A stretch of 5,905 nt of DNA from M3007 sp040383605 (GTDB taxonomy: Bacteria > Bacteroidota > Bacteroidia > Chitinophagales > Saprospiraceae), in NCBI GenBank assembly GCA_040383605.1, contig JBEIDF010000216.1, forward strand, positions 1-5,905. Direction: 5' to 3'. The stretch's first letter is position 1. The number at the start of each line of letters is the position of its first letter. Of the stretch, positions 5,879 through 5,905 are shown in pieces. The position numbers and the translations under genes were made by a program. The notes under the pieces were generated by a model. The model searched no databases and was not told the origin of the DNA. It saw only the letters and a list, made by a program, of their open reading frames with translations.

Positions 5879-5896
5879 TTTAGACATGCTCTACGC
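5879..5896 (-). repeat. Right copy of the 18-19-nt inverted repeat
   Basis: In reverse complement this reads GCGTAGAGCATGTCTAAA, identical to the copy at 1266-1284 except for one missing A. It lies 22 nt outside the MITE-like palindrome, close to the window edge. No gene is seen from 5857 to 5905. Confidence 0.55.
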
Positions 5897-5905
5897 GCTT
5901 AATTA

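Noticed and set aside
1266..5896. Composite transposon carrying cysS, the M28 gene and the glycosyltransferase gene
   Set aside because: Only short repeats bracket the block, with no transposase and no direct target duplication. The bases just outside the repeats are themselves inverted, and cysS is a housekeeping gene. Reported as a repeat pair only.
1..5905. CRISPR array
   Set aside because: No regularly spaced direct repeats were seen anywhere in the window.

Overview
This 5.9-kb window looks like chromosomal DNA of a Bacteroidota bacterium, probably an environmental lineage of moderate-to-high GC such as Saprospiria, Chitinophagia or Cytophagia (the lineage is inferred). The grounds are TAnnTTTG-type promoter boxes, A-rich leaders without Shine-Dalgarno sequences, a glutaminyl-cyclase-like M28 lipoprotein of the Bacteroidota type, and a family-39-type membrane glycosyltransferase with a TEAKQYATD motif. 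All four genes are on the minus strand, so they are transcribed right to left: cysS, M28 lipoprotein, membrane glycosyltransferase, AIPR-like protein.

Right part (4170-5905): a complete cysteinyl-tRNA synthetase, preceded by a TACCTTTG promoter box only a few bases from its ATG. Behind the box lies a large imperfect palindrome of about 165 bp that resembles a MITE. Middle (1438-4169): a 167-nt gap with stacked inverted repeats, then a secreted M28 / glutaminyl-cyclase-like lipoprotein and, 54 nt after it, a polytopic GT-C type glycosyltransferase. These two envelope genes are probably co-transcribed. This three-gene block is GC-rich (about 55-60% by eye).

Left part (1-1437): a 257-nt AT-rich gap holds a promoter-plus-terminator-like arrangement that could encode a structured small RNA of about 75 nt. 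Next comes the start of a clearly more AT-rich gene (about 40% GC by eye) that runs off the left edge. Its translation matches the AIPR (abortive infection phage resistance) group. It has a Mrr-like D...QxK nuclease signature near the N-terminus, but the segment that normally carries the family's NNGIT and NGxQT motifs seems to be missing in frame.

An 18-19-nt sequence occurs in opposite orientation at 1266-1284 and 5879-5896, bracketing the three GC-rich genes. The most interesting points are the shortened AIPR homologue, the candidate small RNA, the MITE-like palindrome abutting the cysS promoter, and the bracketing inverted repeats. No complete multi-gene novel system is visible; any partner of the AIPR gene would lie left of the window.
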